In this document: in pieces, positions 1 through 12,102 of the stretch
Layout: each line of letters begins with the position of its first letter
Position numbering within the stretch: the stretch's first letter is position 1
Source: Venturia oleaginea
Taxonomy: Eukaryota; Ascomycota; Dothideomycetes; Venturiales; Venturiaceae
Assembly (NCBI GenBank): GCA_013176395.1
Contig: JABMLP010000017.1
Span: 1,328,501-1,392,500 of the forward strand
Direction: 5' to 3'
Length of the DNA: 64,000 nucleotides
Made by a program: the position numbers and the translations under genes
Notes under the pieces: model-generated
What the model was told of the DNA's origin: nothing
Databases searched by the model: none
What the model saw: the letters and a program-made list of their open reading frames with translations, nothing else

Positions 1-107
1 CAACCCATGTGCTCGGCGAGGCGGTCGAATTCGTCTTCGAAGTGGGCGGTCGCTTCTGGTTTGAAGCCGTTTGTTGTGAACTTTTCGAAGCAGGGGTTTG
101 GTGTCAT
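1..107 (-). CDS. Conserved small fungal protein, N-terminal fragment (runs off the left edge)
   Basis: On the minus strand an ATG at 105-107 opens a frame that stays open to the window edge, giving about 35 residues beginning MTPNPCFEKF and continuing through FEDEFDRLAEHMGW. From memory this pattern (aromatic start, acidic FEDEFxRLAxHxGW stretch) resembles the N-terminus of a widespread, functionally unknown ascomycete protein type; I cannot name a domain. The frame is also open upstream of the ATG for several tens of codons, so the true start could lie further right or in an upstream exon. The rest of the gene lies outside the window. Confidence 0.4.
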   Translation of the reverse strand, partial: MTPNPCFEKFTTNGFKPEATAHFEDEFDRLAEHMG

Positions 108-2543
108 TTTGACGGTGTGGGCCGGTTCGACGATCGGAACTTGTGGGTTTGTCAGGGTGGTGGTTTTATAGAGGCATTTAATGTTGTGCGCTGCCTGTTA
201 ACACCTAGATTATGAACATTGGAGGTAGAACACGTGTCACAGGTATCTACCACGCGACTCTCCTCCAGTGTTGCAATGGGTGTTGAAAGGGAGTGGTAAT
301 GGGGACAAAGAAAGACCAGCAGAATCGTGTGGATGTATAGCGATTTCACGTGAATCAACTTTAGTACCCACACTATATGATCCCGCCAAGTACTTCTTGA
401 TATCGAAAGATGGGGAGAATTGCGCGTCAACCAACTACTCTCCAAGGACACAAAGAAACAAATAAAATGGTGGAGACTGTTGTTAGAAATCTGGAGTCCA
501 ACATGAAATAGATTTCCGTCTGAAGAGAGATGTTTCAAATTCATGAACCTCTTCATCAAACGATTTCGATGTTTGTAGAAGTTTCCAAGACTATTCAAAA
601 TGATTTGGCGCGAGTCTGCCTTTTGAAAAAATTATGGACCGGAATAGTGGTGGTGATGATATTACAGTCAAACATTAATTTGGTCTGGCTTGATCGGATG
701 GTAAGATGGGAAATTGTTTATCGATAGGCGGGTGTTGATGACTAGCAAAAGGTAATTTGAGAAAGTTGGAATTGAGGTGGTAGAATTAATGTTGGCCTTG
801 GAGATGTTGGTGTGGCGATGCATCAACGCATAGCCTCGCCCCTATTTTGAACTCTAAGACGCGTATATCGCTTCAGCCTTGTTACAGACTTACCCGAGTG
901 CACGTCATTTCGAAGGATGAGGAGTACAATCCTCTCCAGAATGAAATTTAATCCTTAAGTATCAAATAACTACAGTTCCAATATCCATAGCCCTTGACCT
1001 TTTGTCTCAGTTTGCCCAAGGAATAATAGGGTCGGCGAGGCTGAAGCAGCAAATCTACCAATCCGAGCAAACCGCAGTTCCACCAACCATGGCCAACAAC
1101 CCTTCTATTCGTCCAACCGATTCGCAAACCATCACCAAAGCTAACGTGACCTAACAATCCAAAGCAAAACGCAACTCGGCCTCTTCCCCAAGTCTTCGTT
1201 ATACATATTCTGAAAGTCACGAATGCCATTCCTCACCCAACCCACAAAATCGCTTTGTTTCTACCATATCATGCAGCCTCAAACAAGTGCAACGCCATCA
1301 ATCACCATATTCAGCACAAATCTCACGGCATCGCATGTTGTTGTCCCGCGCGTGAAGATAACAATCGGACCGAGCGCCCCGGCCCCACGCCACGATGAAG
1401 ATATTTCCTTTTTGGTGCTCTATGCTTGCGTTGGTACATGCATGGGACCTGCATGTATAGTAGTTCTCGATTGATGAATGTCTTTTGTGGACGTCAAGTA
1501 TCGAGTCGCAGCTTCCAGCCTTGGTGGTTCTCGCGTTGGGCTTCTTGGTGTCGTGGTGGGACGTGGAAGTGATATTTCTTATGAGGCGAAGTTGTATCTC
1601 ACGTGAAGATTTCTGTGTGGTCGTGTATTGATATCGAGAGTTGTTCTCGAAATCTTGTTGATAGAGAGGAAATTGTTACGATTTAGGGGATTCTCGCGAA
1701 TCTCGCGCGTAGCTAGCCTGCAGATCACTAAGCGAATTGTTCCTGCATAGTTCTTCACGAACGATTTTTAGTGAGCGTCCGGCTCTTGACAAACTTTAGC
1801 CATCTTATTTCCTGGGAATTTGGAGGCGTTCCATCAGGCAGCATTTTCCGAACTCCCGCCATTGGCGACCTCGGTGCTTCAACTGTCTTTACAATATACG
1901 ATGGATCTCAGGGGGACAAAAACAAACGGCTGGTGAAACACTCATTCTCGATCCAGTGACGGACGTTCCCAGACCTTTGTGAGGGCGACGTTTGTTGGTG
2001 GGACAGATTTTTTGTCTCACCGCATCCTGGGGATTTTGATGCTGAAACATAAACCCTGTCTTCTTCAAATATTCTCCTTGTAGTCACACTCTTTTGATTT
2101 AGAGAGTCCAGTAAGCCTCTGTGCTGAAAGCTTGGACGATACGTGTGTGGGGGTGAACAGATCAAGCACGTTCACTCGTGGCCCGTGGAGTGTCCCTGAT
2201 AGGCATGCTAAGTGACGAATTAGGAAATCCAGGCTCGAGCTCTGTGCCGTGCTGGCATCCTGGGACAGAAAGACGTGTATCTACACGCCAACACCACATG
2301 GCCACAAACGCGATATATCAGATGTTATCCCTGTCCCTGGAATCGATGCTGGCTGGGTTATCAAGATCGCGACCATGCATTCGGGATTATCTGCCTGTCT
2401 CTGATCCTTTTTCCCTTGCCCTATCTTATATCCATCCATCCAATTGTCTCCAAAAGCCTGGTCTCTTCAAGAAGATAGACCCAAGGCCCCCTATCTATCT
2501 TCATTGTCCTGCGTACTCCAGAAAACATCCCTCTTCAGCGCCA
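108..2543. other. Intergenic stretch without a supported gene
   Basis: About 2.4 kb between the left-edge gene and the zinc-finger gene. All open frames are short, lack recognisable motifs and overlap on both strands. Base composition is ordinary. It must hold the promoter and 5' UTR of the downstream C2H2 gene. I see no tRNA, repeat or transposon end in it. Confidence 0.5.
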
Positions 2544-5022
2544 ATGGGGGTTAAATCAGCCTCTACATCGAGCGGGTGTCGACTGGATTTGGCAAGGGAG
2601 GATGCAGATGCCGTGCTTCGTCTTCGACAGAAGTACCCTCCTCATATCTTAGTTTCTTTGTTCCAAGAGGGCTACGTAACAGATGGTAAGATTGTCACTC
2701 TCAGACGTCAATCCTTTACTAACTGCTACCGTAGCACGAGCATCTTCGACTTCGACAAAGAGCAGAGGGTCAGATGTATCAACCTCAACAAAGCTTTCTG
2801 CAGCAGCAGCATCATCGTATACAACCCAAGGAACCGCATCGACTAGGACCTCGATTTCGCTTTCTTCCAGTAACGTCCAATCGTTTCCACGACAGGAACT
2901 ATTCATCTCGACGCCTGTATACTTCTGTGTGCATTGTGGCAATGGATTCGAAAAACGAGGGGACTGGGCAAGGCACGAGTGGATCTTCCACGAACGACAA
3001 TCGTACTGGCCGTGCCCCCAGTTCAGTTGCGACGCGATATTCGAGTCCGGGAAAAGCTTCGAAGCTCACCACGAAGCGGTGCATGGCTGTGGTGGCTGCG
3101 AACATTCCGCGGAATGTGTTCGGCTACTTCCAGCGCGCAGGGTGTGGGCCTGTGGGTTCGATGGATGCAAGGCTGTGTTCTTGGATTGGAGTAAGAGATG
3201 CAAGCATGTCGCCAGCCATTACGAAGGCTTCGCAAGGCGTTTCGGGAACGTCAAGGAAACTCCGGGCTGGAAATACTCGACCACCATCCGGAACCTGTTG
3301 CGCCAGCCAGAAACTCGCGAGCACTTCAGAAAGTTCATGATCAAAAGCCATGGCCCCTCAAAGTCAGGCTGGCCGACCTTGGAATGGAAGCGTGATAGTT
3401 CTGCAGAACTGAAGCGCTGCCTTGAATATAGGGACTTCCCTAATGGCGTGGCAGAGACGGTACAGCAAGCATATCGGCTTGGCCATGAAGAATTCAACTA
3501 TACGACCTTGTTTCCTATCGATGCCTCCTTTGGCTCGACCGGCCCAAGACCAGTGCATTCCCAGTGGTCTTACCTTTGGGGTCGGACAACTTCACGTGCC
3601 AGTTCTGGTGTGCGCTCTGTCTCTTCTAACAACGACCTGTATCGACCCGCGACTTCGTCACCATTTAGTCCACCTTCCGCAAGCCCTCCACCGAGCCGCA
3701 ACACCAGCACAGAAGGAGCGGGAAGTCTTGCATTGGCATCGTCGCGTCGCACTGGCAGGAAACGGCTAGTGGCGCGCGAGCCAGAAGTCAAAAACACAAG
3801 CTGTTCTGCTCTGGCAAGCTTTTTCAGAGATGGCCCTGATGAAGTGCCAGAAAATGGCCAGCCTCGTCGTGAAATAAGCGCGCCCGGGGTAGCCCCTCCT
3901 ATCGCCCCTCGTCGTTCGACTCTGGTGGCGCGTGAAGCGGCAGTCCGCAACACACGAAACTCTACATTGGTCAGCGTTTTACAACATGGGCCCCCGGAGA
4001 CTGAGGATAGTGATGAGACTCATGCGCAGATGAAATCTCGCTCACAATCTATACCTCGATTGCCGTCTATTCGCATAGCCGTCTCTCCATTCCCGGATTT
4101 TCCTGACGACGGTGCAAGCTTGCCACCGCCGTCCTTCACGCCTGTTCTGCATTCTCGGCCTCAACTTGTCTCTCGCAACTCTCAACCTCAAATGACTGTT
4201 CAGGTCCCTCGACCTCAGATCCGTTCTCACAAGTCTCAGCCACAGATTACGCTTCAGAAATCCCTGGACGATTTGAAGACATCAAATCTATCGCTCGCCA
4301 GACGGAGACAGAAGCCACAGCCGCGAGAAATTCGGATCCGTGAGAACATTCTGACCCTACCTCGGCCCTCTCTGACGGCAGGAACTCGAGTCCTGCCACC
4401 GACTCCGGGTCCGCCACCAGTCATGGCATTACCCAAAGCGCCTGGAAATCCGACTTCATCTCCAATGTCCATCACGTCACCGAACTTCTCAGACAGTCCC
4501 GTCAGTCCAATTACTCTCACCGGCTACACTTTTGGAGCTGAAGGGCCACCTCTATCACCAATGCCGCCTGGATTTCTGGAAATGCAATGGCCACTACCAC
4601 CAATGCCGCCTGGGTTTTCGGAAATGCAATGGCCACTACCACCAACACCAGCTTCAGAGCAATCCCTACCTCTGGTCTCCACCCCTACTCCCACTGCCGA
4701 GTTCTTCCGAGAAACAACTCCTACACCAGGATCGTTTCCAAGTCCTCGTCCTGCGAAATCTTCTCCCGTTGCAATGCTTCCTCAAAGTCCGGCAACGGAT
4801 AGACCTCGTACGGCAAACGGGTCACGTATCGACGTCCCCAAGCTGATGGCAGCTCCACCAAAGCGTTCAAGGAGTGTGCGCGGTAGTAGCAGTAACAGCA
4901 GCAAGAAATGGATTAGTATATCGAGTTTGATTGAGCCGCCGTTGCCTAGTCCAGACATCGATTTTGGGTTTTGTTTGACTCAGTCTCTTGAGTTGGGTGG
5001 TGGTCATGCGCTTTCTCGTTGA
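2544..5022 (+). CDS. C2H2 zinc-finger protein, long disordered Ser/Pro-rich tail
   Basis: Two-exon model: exon 1 2544-2685, intron 2686-2734 (GTAAGA...CTAAC...GTAG, 49 bp), exon 2 2735-5022; the phase-1 junction keeps frame, giving 809 residues. The start MGVKSAS was chosen because the intron lies directly after ATG 2683, which would otherwise look like the start. Three C2H2 fingers follow at about residues 110-215: CVHC..H4H, CPQFSC..H, CGFDGC..HVASH. A conserved-looking segment (about 215-300) leads into some 500 disordered residues rich in Ser, Pro and Arg. The tail holds two internal duplications: LVAREPEVKNT/LVAREAAVRNT, and a 42-bp tandem unit (4561-4644) encoding MPPGF..EMQWPLPP twice. 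Probably a nuclear DNA- or protein-binding factor; targets unknown. It could equally be a non-transcriptional finger protein. Confidence 0.75.
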
Positions 5023-5423
5023 TGGGTTTATTGGGTACTAGTCTTTCGGAGCGCTTTATGAATATTATTCCATCTCGACAATTTTGTAACAACCCGCGTC
5101 CTCGTGGACCATGATGATACCAATTTATTCATATCCTAGCGCGATTATATAGCCCCTCTTGGAGCGATATATCATATTTTGGTGTTTGTTCGTTGCGATT
5201 CCTGCAGGTGCCTGGTTTGAGGAGATGAATTTGCCAGGTCGTGTCCGCATACTCGTACTCGTACTCGCGAGATCGTGTCTTAGGCTGTAGCGCCTGAGGC
5301 TGAAATAGTGGATCTCGCCGTTGCTGATGACGTACTATGTAGAGCATTAATTTGTGTGCTGATACCTATCCAGACAGCGACGACGTCCTAAGTATCAACC
5401 ACTCCTCATCGACCACCACCAAA

Positions 5424-6374
5424 ATGAGTGCTCCACCATCAGATCTTCCTGCGGAGAGGAAGATGAAATCCTACGATCTCATCAATCGCGGTGTCAAGAG
5501 ACCAACTCCATTGGGAACAACTCTGTTCGTCGGACTCCGCGCCCTCGACCCTTTGCTTCAATATGGCATCTTGGCTCACGGCGTTGGCTCGACAATCCTC
5601 TCAAAACTAGGCATCACTCAATTACCTGCAGGCCTTCCGACGAATACAGGGACGTTTATCGACAAGCTGGGCCTCTCGCCATACCGCTTGATCATCCTCG
5701 CAATGGCAGCAGGAAGCTCCATCAAGCAGATCTATTGGATCCTGGGGACATCGGAAGAAGAATTTCCTGCAGGCGCAGCGCTGTCCGTGGTAGCCTACAA
5801 CACTATCTTCAACAGCATCAATTCGTTGGCCTTCACGACGACCATCGCATCCGCCTCTCTATCGAGCAACGAAACCTTCCCTCAGACACCCCTTCTCGTC
5901 GGATGCGCTCTATACGTGGTTGGAATATTCACAGAAGCCATTGCGGAAACTCAGAGAAGGAACTTCAAACGCGATCCCAAGAATAAGGGAAAAGTGTGCT
6001 CAAGTGGTCTGTGGAGCATTACAAGGCATATCAACTACACTGGATACTCGTTGTGGAGGGCTGGATATACGCTTGCGTGTTCAGGCTGGGGAGGGGGTGC
6101 ATTTGTTGCAAGTTTTTTGCTTGCAGATTTCAATTTCCGCGCAATCAAAATACTGGACGAGTACTGCACGCCGAAGGTGAGTTCAAAGCTCGTTTCTTCG
6201 CACGATGCCTGAAAGATGACCTTCCTTGAATTGAAAAGAGCTTTTGATGCTTTTTCTAGCACACGCGAAGTGCAATCCTGCAATATTGTACTTGCTAACA
6301 TTTTGCAGTACGGGGCACAATGGACGGAATACAAACGGAAAACACCATACAAATTGATCCCTGGTCTCTTTTAG
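5424..6374 (+). CDS. DUF1295 / steroid 5-alpha-reductase-like membrane protein
   Basis: Exon 1 5424-6176, intron 6177-6308 (GTGAGT...TTTGCAG), exon 2 6309-6374; both junctions are phase 0, giving 272 residues. The ATG at 5424 (ACCAAAATG, protein MSAPPSD) is preferred over an in-frame upstream ATG at 5352. The protein is hydrophobic with about six candidate membrane segments. The C-terminal half carries the family hallmarks GLWSITRHINYTGYSLWR and the ending CTPKYGAQWTEYKRKTPYKL, which forms only after splicing. The family (DUF1295, related to steroid-5-alpha-reductase C-terminal domains and isoprenylcysteine methyltransferases) consists of ER membrane proteins presumed to use NADPH; the substrate is unknown here. 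The next gene downstream on the same strand is a P450, so shared substrate chemistry is possible but unproven. Confidence 0.8.
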
Positions 6375-7384
6375 TCGGCATCTACCTTCACGCATTCCTG
6401 CTTCGACATGGTAATGTAATGATAGTCACAAACAAATGCATCTCACCTATCTTCTCTCCCTTGCTTTTGCAAATCCGAGAGATCGGTTATAATAGCGAAC
6501 AAATTGATAGCGAAATATGTAGGAGACATGACCTGGTGAAGATCTCTGCAAAAGCAAGCCACGACTTGAAACACAAGTGTGGACCATCCAGCACCCGCAT
6601 TGGAGGCCCGACGATCTGGAGACCCTAAGCATCGAGTCGTCCGCTGCTATATATTTAAGGCTGCAAAAGAAACCTCGTGGGCTAATCGGGTTAGCGACCT
6701 CAATCTCGCATTCTAAACTTCAAGTTCAAAGTATTTATCGCGTCTCAGATTTTTGGACCTGGCAATTCGTCTTGTCGCTCCTGCAAATCTTGCGAAAAAT
6801 GGCGAAGTTATATCTCGGCAAACCATCATAACCACGTTGCCCGCCAGCCAATCTTTCCTCCTCTGTAGCGCCGGACTTGGATACTGGTACCAACATCTCG
6901 AGGCTTGGCGGGCCGAAGAGAAGGCTAAACGCGTGGCAACCGATGTCTAGGGATAAATAGAAAAGAGATACAGCATAGGCCCCAACTTGATCATTCCGTC
7001 GTCTATTTCATCGATTTGTGGCCATTTCCCCACATTAATCTAACTTATGTTATTAGTTAGATGAGATACGCTTCGTAAACAATAGAGCAAGCTTGTGCTG
7101 TACCAAGAAACGAGGAGCGCCCGTTCTGCTACCCCACGTTTAAGACCTATTTAGCTCTCACTACTGAAAATGCATACATATCTAAAACATTTTTCGCCCT
7201 TCACGACGATCATTCAAATCGGACCGCCATATCTCGAAACATCACAGGCCGAGGCATTCCGTAGGACAGACCACACGCTTCATCAACTTTCACATGGGTC
7301 GTGATTAGACAACTGCAGGTATACATAAAGCTTAGAGTTTGTTGCCAGACCATACCTCGTATCGTTTGTGGATCATCAATCATC
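6375..7384. other. Spacer between reductase and P450, with one possible very small gene
   Basis: A TATA-like stretch (about 6648-6657) precedes an open frame 6753-6950 ending in GYWYQHLEAWRAEEKAKR. A spliced reading starting at ATG 6799 with a short GT...AG intron would give a protein of roughly 38 residues containing that ending. The amphipathic, hydrophobic-then-charged pattern resembles small mitochondrial or ER proteins, but I recognise no family and the splice model is a guess. The remainder (6960-7384) is presumably the P450 promoter. Confidence 0.25.
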
Positions 7385-9124
7385 ATGGCTTCAATTATAC
7401 CGGCACTGCTACTTTCGGCTGCAACCGAAGCCTTCGTCCTAACGTTGGCCGTTCCACAGTTCCTATCTGCCAATCCTTTTCTTTGGACTTTGATACGAAC
7501 GACAATACTCAATATAGGACTTTATGTGACCTACAAAGTCTTTGTGTATCCATTCCTGCTTAGCCCCATCAGACATCTGCCCTCCCCCAGCGTCAGTATT
7601 TTTTGACCAATACTTGTATACAAGAAATTTTGTGTAACAACTTCCAGGGCGGTCTACCACTACTCGGACATGGACTCACAATGTTCGCAAAACCGCCGGC
7701 CAATGATTTTCTGAAGTGGGTTACCGAAATTCCAAACGATGGCTTGATTTACTTCAGAGCTTTCTTTCACCAAGACCGTCTTCTTTTGACTAGCCCTGAC
7801 GCTCTCGCCGAGGTACTCGTTAAAAAATCATATGACTTCGAGAAGCCAGGCCCAACCCGCAATTTCCTGCGTCAAGTGCTCGGAGATGGTCTTATTATCG
7901 TCGAAGGGGAGGAACACAAATTCCAGCGGAAGCACATCATGCCAGTCTTCCAGTTCCGCCATATCAAGGATCTATATCCAATGATGTGGGCCAAGGCAGT
8001 TCAACTGACGCAAAGTGTCGAATTTGAAGTCAAGGAAAGTCCGGAAGGCGGAGAGAAGCCAACCAAGGTGGTAGAGATCAATCATTGGGCAAACAAAGTG
8101 ACCATGGATATCATCGGAGTTGCCGCACTTGGGCGCGATTTCAATACACTCAAGAGCTCAGATGACGAGCTGATCCAGAACTACGAGGAAATCCTGGAGC
8201 CAACTACCGAGAAAGTCATGTTCTTTGCGACGCAGATTGTCGGCCCAGCAAGCTTAGTGCGAAAACTTCCGTGGGGAGTGGTGGATCGGTTTGAGGTAAC
8301 CACTTCAAATGTGACGCGGATCTGTAAAGAGCTTGTGCGAGATAAGAAGGCTGCGTTCAAGGCGAAGGGGAAGCGAGATCTCGATATCCTCTCGGTCCTC
8401 ATCGAGTCCAACAACTTCTCCGACGAGCAACTAGCAGATCAGATGCTCACATTTTTGGCGGCAGGGTAGGTGACTACTACCCACATAGGAAATCGAAATT
8501 GCTAACAAAGCCAGCCACGAAACAACATCATCAGCATTCACCTGGACAACCTGGCTCCTAGCAACCCATCCCGAGATCCAAACTCGCCTCCGAGAAGAAC
8601 TCCACGAAGCCTTGCCAGCAAACCCCAGTCCAGAAACCGACCTCGCTTCCATCCTTGAAAATCTCCCCATGCTCAACGCCGTCTGCAACGAAACCCTAAG
8701 ACTCTACCCAACCGTCCCAATAACAGTCCGCGAATGCGTCAACGTAACCACAATCCTCGACCACTACATCCCCAAAGGAACCCAAATCATCCTCGCCCCA
8801 TGGGCAATCAACCGCTCACCCGCACTCTGGGGTCCAAACGCCAGCGACTTCGTACCGGAGCGATGGATCAATGCAGATGGTAAGCCTAATAAACATGGGG
8901 GTGCGCGGAGTAACTATGCGCAGCTTACGTTTTTGCATGGGCCGAGGAGTTGTATTGGGCAGGGGTTTGCTATGGCTGAGCTGAGGTGTTTGGTTGCTGC
9001 TTTTGTGGGAGCGTTTGAGGTGGAGACTGGGAAGGATGGGATGGTTGCTGTTCCTGCTGGGGTTATTACGACGAAGCCGAGGGATGGAATGGGTTTGAGG
9101 GTGAGGTGTTTGGGGGATTGGTAG
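7385..9124 (+). CDS. Cytochrome P450 monooxygenase
   Basis: Three exons: 7385-7591, 7648-8465 and 8515-9124, with introns of 56 and 49 bp (first donor GTCAGT; second GTAGGT with CTAAC and CCAG), giving 544 residues. The N-terminus is a hydrophobic ER anchor followed by the proline hinge LPSPSGGLPLLGHG, which appears only after removing intron 1. The I-helix motif AAGHETTS straddles intron 2. The K-helix ExxR is in NETLRLYP, the PERF-type motif is FVPERW, and the haem loop is FLHGPRSCIGQG with the ligand Cys. All catalytic motifs are intact. It is a class II microsomal P450 that needs NADPH-P450 reductase; the CYP family and substrate cannot be set by eye. Its neighbour upstream is a DUF1295 reductase-like protein on the same strand. 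Confidence 0.9.
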
Positions 9125-10128
9125 GTTTTTGTTGTTTGAGGGAGGAGCTGGCAAGGGGCTATGTGGGAAGAATGTGTGAGTGGACGTTTTGAGACTTTAA
9201 GTCTATAGATCACGGAAGAAACGTTAGACGACACGACTACTCAATCAACGGCACTTGTCTAAGCCCATCCCTTCTATTCTACAGTTTTCTAAGCGAACGT
9301 TGGGCCATCCTTCAAGTTCTGAGCCATCTTCCAGGCTATGTTGTTGGAGCCGTACTGCAGGCTGTTGGGGCCGTGTTTCAGGATGAGCAGCTGAAGCCGT
9401 ATTGCAGGTTGATACCGTGGTAGCGGATCCAAGGATCATGACTTCCCATGCTGCTTCGAGGCGAGAACAAGATGGTCCATTGAACGGTCCGGTTCAAGCT
9501 GGCCATACGTCTATACATACATGGCTAGTTTTCTATACGAATCCTCGAGCTTCTTGTCCGATTCCTCCAGCTTCTTCCTCGAGTCTTCGTTGTCCTTCTT
9601 CAGGCGGCCCACCACTGATCCGTGCTTCGTACCGCTGTCTCTCTTCTTTCTCCAGCGGACCGTATCTAGATATATACTAGTCAGTCTCCTCTGGTGTTGA
9701 ACATGGCTGTCCAGCGGAGTCTTGTGTCTCGCTCGGCTGTGTCGCGACAGTGGCGGTAATATCAGTGCTTTGCTGAATATCGACCGCGTCGTTCGTGAAG
9801 GTCCCAATCTAGGGGTATTAGCATTCGGAATCGGTAGTAACTTGTGACTACTAACTAGCTCCTGGTTCTCCTAGATTGTCGGTATCGTCTACTTGGCGAA
9901 CTGTGTTGTTCCTAATTGCGTTGAAAATACCTCCGGATTGGTTGGTAGAGTACCGAAAAGTCGTTAAGTTCCTCGAGAAGTATCCTCCTGCGCCTTCGAG
10001 TTGACGGGGGTGGCCTAATAAGGCGACGTTTTGCCATAAAGTAGTAAGACCACCGCGACTGTACAGTATCTTTAGGTACTAGGCAGTGAATTTACAACTT
10101 GAAGGGAACGTAGTTACTATAGTAAGTA
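9125..10128. other. Spacer between P450 and the first transposon, with a coiled-coil remnant
   Basis: No complete gene is visible. On the minus strand about 9511-9700 a frame encodes a heptad-like Lys/Glu-rich stretch (GRLKKDNEDSRKKLEESDKK...), probably the remnant of a coiled-coil gene. Imperfect short direct repeats around GCCGTACTGCAGG occur at 9345-9415. Nothing else is supported. Confidence 0.35.
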
Positions 10129-10210
10129 TAACGTGTTCCACCACCGAGCTGGTCAACCCACCGAGCTGGTCAGTTTCTGCCAGGACGACCAACTCCCTCA
10201 TTAACACGAT

Positions 10211-12102
10211 ATGTCTCAACAACAAAATGAGCAATTATCTAACAGAGAAGGCAGAATTCAGCTTGCCCTTTCTGCCTATAACACCCACCAATCCCGAAGC
10301 CTCCGGCGCGCTGCTGAAGCGTTTGATGTACCTCCTTCAACATTGACTAGCCGATACAACGGAATCACGTATCGCCTAGATACTCGCAATGCCCAACACA
10401 AGCTCACTACGACTGAAGAGCAGACAATTGTCGAATACATCCTCGACCTCGATTCGCGAGGATTCGCGAGGATTCGCGCCCCGGCTGTGTGAGGTGGCAG
10501 ATATGGCGGATAAACTACTAGGTGTACGCGGTGGAGAGCCAGTAGGGAAAAACTGGGCTGAGAGGTTCGTTACGCGCTCAGATGAGCTCAAGATGGCCTT
10601 CAATCGAGCTAAGGATAGGCAGATGATACTACAGGAAGATCCAGAGATTATTGGCGCGTGGTTCAAGCTCGTTGCAGACACTAAGGCAAAGTACGGCGTC
10701 CACGACGAGGATACGCACAACTTTGACGAGATTGGCTTCCAGATGGGCGTTATTGGGTCAATGAAGGTCGTCACAGCTTCTGAAAGACGTACACGGCCTA
10801 ATTTGATCCAGCCCGGCGATCGCGAGTGGGTTACAGTTATCCAGAGCATCTGCGCCGCTGGGTATGCGACCCCGCCATTCATTATCTACAAAGGACGCGT
10901 TCACTGTTGGATCGGCTTTGTACACGTGTATGAAATAGTAATGAAATGATAATGTAACGATAATGAAATGATAATGAAATAAACATATATGGATAAGTCT
11001 CTTGTATTCTTGATTGTTCTTGTTCTTCTTCGAACATTGAAGTATCCTTGAGATGCAGAAATTGCACCGCCCCTGTCGGTGCCAAGGATACGACATTCAC
11101 ATCTCTGCGTGGTATGAGGAGGCAGATATACCACGGAATTGGAAGCTCTCGGTCTCTGAGAACGGCTGGACAAATAACGCGCTTGGTCTTGAGTGGTTGA
11201 AGCACTTTGACGCGTATACAAAGGCGCGTCAAGTGGGGGGGTATAGGCTGCTCATCTTGGACGGCCATGAGAGCCATCTCAACCAGGATTTCAAGGACTA
11301 CTGCCTCGAATATAAGATCATAACGCTCTGTATGCCACCTCATTCATCGCATATCCTCCAGCCGCTTGATGTGGTCTGCTTCTCGCCGTTGAAGTGCAAG
11401 TACTCTCAACGAGTTCGAGACTTGGCACGCCGACGCGTCTACCATATCAACAAAGAAAGCTTCCTCCCAGCCTTCAAAGACGCGTTTTTCGACGTGTTTA
11501 CAGAAGAGAACTGTCGAAAGGCTTTTGAGATGGTAGGGCTAGTCCCTATCAACGCGGAGGTGGTATTGGATCGCCTTGAAGTACGGCTACGTACCCCACC
11601 AGCACCCCCACCGCAGGAGACGCCGTGGCTGTCGAAGACTCCAAGCAATACTCATGAATTTGGATCCCAATCCAAGCTCGTAAGCGAGTCCTTTACTCGG
11701 TCACCAGTTACTGCGTAGGCAGGCTTTTCCCAGCTTGTCAAGGGCGCTGAATTGGTGCTACACCAAAACGCTCTACTTGTTGCGCGCAACCGCGAGCTTG
11801 AAGAGCAATTGGCAATAATGACAAAGCGAAAATCGCGCAAAAGGAAGCGGATCCAGCAAGGTGGTACTATAGAGTATGGGACTGTAGCAGCGCAGGTAGC
11901 TGCCGAGGCGTCTGTCGCACCTCAGGGATCAAAGAAAGCTCGTGGTAGTGGTGGTCAAGAAATAGCCCGACCAACTCGACGGCGCTGTAGGAACTGCGGC
12001 GCAACTGGGCATAATGCGCGAACTTGTAAAAAAGATATCGAGATATCATCTGAATCAGATAGCAGCACGACGGACTTAGAATCTATTGTTAATAGCGATT
12101 AA
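10211..12102 (+). pseudogene. pogo/Fot1 transposase, broken
   Basis: Starts MSQQQNEQ at 10211. An N-terminal helix-turn-helix region is followed by the DDE domain (FDEIGFQMG as first Asp, LILDGHESHL as second). Three lesions are visible: a 10-bp tandem duplication (GATTCGCGAG twice, 10451-10470) that shifts frame, the solo LTR inserted between GRVH and ISAWYEE, and a TAG at 11716-11718 where copy 2 has CAG. The C-terminus has a basic stretch (KRKSRKRKRI) and a CCHC zinc knuckle CRNCGATGHNARTC, then ends at 12102. Copy 2 supplies the comparison for all three lesions. No functional product is expected. Confidence 0.88.
10905..11095. mobile_element. Solo LTR inside pogo copy 1
   Basis: A 191-bp insertion begins TGTTGGATCG and ends ATACGACA, the TG...CA form of an LTR. 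It is flanked by a 5-bp duplication TTCAC (10900-10904 and 11096-11100) that is single in the intact sequence of pogo copy 2. It contains an AT-rich run of ATGAAATGAT-like repeats. No internal retrotransposon sequence remains, so it is a solo LTR left after LTR-LTR recombination; family unknown. Confidence 0.85.

Noticed and set aside
948..1474. Overlapping small ORFs on both strands as genes
   Set aside because: Short, without splice-consistent extension, recognisable motifs or codon bias; treated as chance frames.
2683..2685. ATG 2683 as the start of the zinc-finger protein
   Set aside because: The GTAAG intron donor follows this ATG immediately; splicing to 2735 links it in frame to an upstream exon starting at 2544.
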